Shown here: piece after piece, positions 63,980 to 64,000 of the stretch
Numbering within the stretch: the stretch's first letter is position 1
Layout of the letters: each line of letters begins with the position of its first letter
NCBI RefSeq assembly: GCF_900343085.1
Contig: NZ_OPYI01000009.1
Location: 43,194 to 107,193, forward strand
Source: Aedoeadaptatus coli
Lineage (GTDB): Bacteria; Bacillota; Clostridia; Tissierellales; Peptoniphilaceae
Reading direction: 5' to 3'
DNA: 64,000 bases
Notes under the pieces: generated by a model
Seen by the model: the letters and a program-made list of their open reading frames with translations, nothing else
Told to the model about the DNA's origin: nothing
Databases searched by the model: none
Translations under genes and position numbers: made by a program

Positions 63980-64000
63980 ATGCTACATAAAGAAGACAAG
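63980..64000 (+). CDS. Start of a gene cut by the window edge
   Basis: ATG with AAAGGAGG at proper distance; only MLHKEDK is visible. No function can be given. Confidence 0.55.

Overview
The window reads as one contiguous stretch of chromosome from an anaerobic, low-redox Gram-positive bacterium (Bacillota), with a fairly GC-rich backbone. The evidence is a CtsR-McsA-McsB-ClpC heat-shock operon, an LPXTG surface protein with its own sortase, a ferredoxin-dependent 2-oxoacid oxidoreductase, an anaerobic-type hybrid cluster protein, a membrane pyrophosphatase of the K+-dependent type, and cofactor-independent phosphoglycerate mutase. This fits a fermentative anaerobe, possibly of the Tissierellia/Peptoniphilaceae kind. 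That placement is inference; no rRNA or tRNA gene was found to support it.

Layout. 1-2.5 kb: 3' end of an LPXTG protein with Cna_B/SpaA-like repeats, overlapped by a sortase gene. 2.6-8.6 kb: a small unknown gene, then a two-gene type I restriction-modification locus in which the modification and specificity subunits are fused. 8.8-11.7 kb: three small membrane/secreted proteins and an AT-rich AlbA_2/ATPase-fold gene. 11.8-14.4 kb (minus): a MoxR AAA+ / VWA protein pair. 14.5-18.3 kb (minus): a 2-oxoacid:ferredoxin oxidoreductase operon bracketed by a P-loop protein and a ferritin-like protein. 18.5-21.3 kb: a Crp/Fnr regulator and hybrid cluster protein, with a palindrome placed as a class II activator site. 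21.3-25.2 kb: panD, a PhzF-like isomerase, a secreted stalk protein, an EamA transporter and a guanylate-kinase-like protein. 25.4-32 kb: glycolytic operon gap-pgk-tpiA-gpmI-eno followed by a SixA-like phosphatase and a glyoxalase. 32.1-38.6 kb: murA and a complete oligopeptide ABC transporter. 38.7-40.1 kb: a phospholipase-D-like enzyme.

40.2-41.8 kb is an AT-rich island between two decayed IS3-family fragments in the same orientation, carrying a secreted protein whose last residues come from the IS fragment and an unknown anchored protein. 41.8-47.1 kb holds a small membrane protein, a cytoplasmic gamma-glutamyltransferase, secG, hppA and a second stalk protein. 47.2-53.3 kb is ctsR-mcsA-mcsB-clpC-radA and a membrane protein, led by a strong promoter overlapped by a CtsR-like box. 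53.4-58.2 kb is a two-component system plus ABC transporter of the antimicrobial-peptide-sensing (Bce-like) layout, with a matching operator between them. 58.3-61.3 kb (minus) has an ECF S component, dihydrofolate reductase, a GNAT protein fused to what looks like a dead glutamate-racemase domain, and a GntR regulator. 61.5-64 kb starts a divergent cassette: alpha/beta hydrolase, a membrane-anchored MurF-like ligase, and a gene cut by the right edge.

The least ordinary items are the GNAT/pseudo-racemase fusion, the HsdM-HsdS fusion with a single target-recognition domain, the membrane-anchored Mur ligase cassette, the MoxR/VWA pair with an altered Walker A, and the IS-bounded island. No CRISPR array, tRNA, rRNA or intact mobile element was seen.
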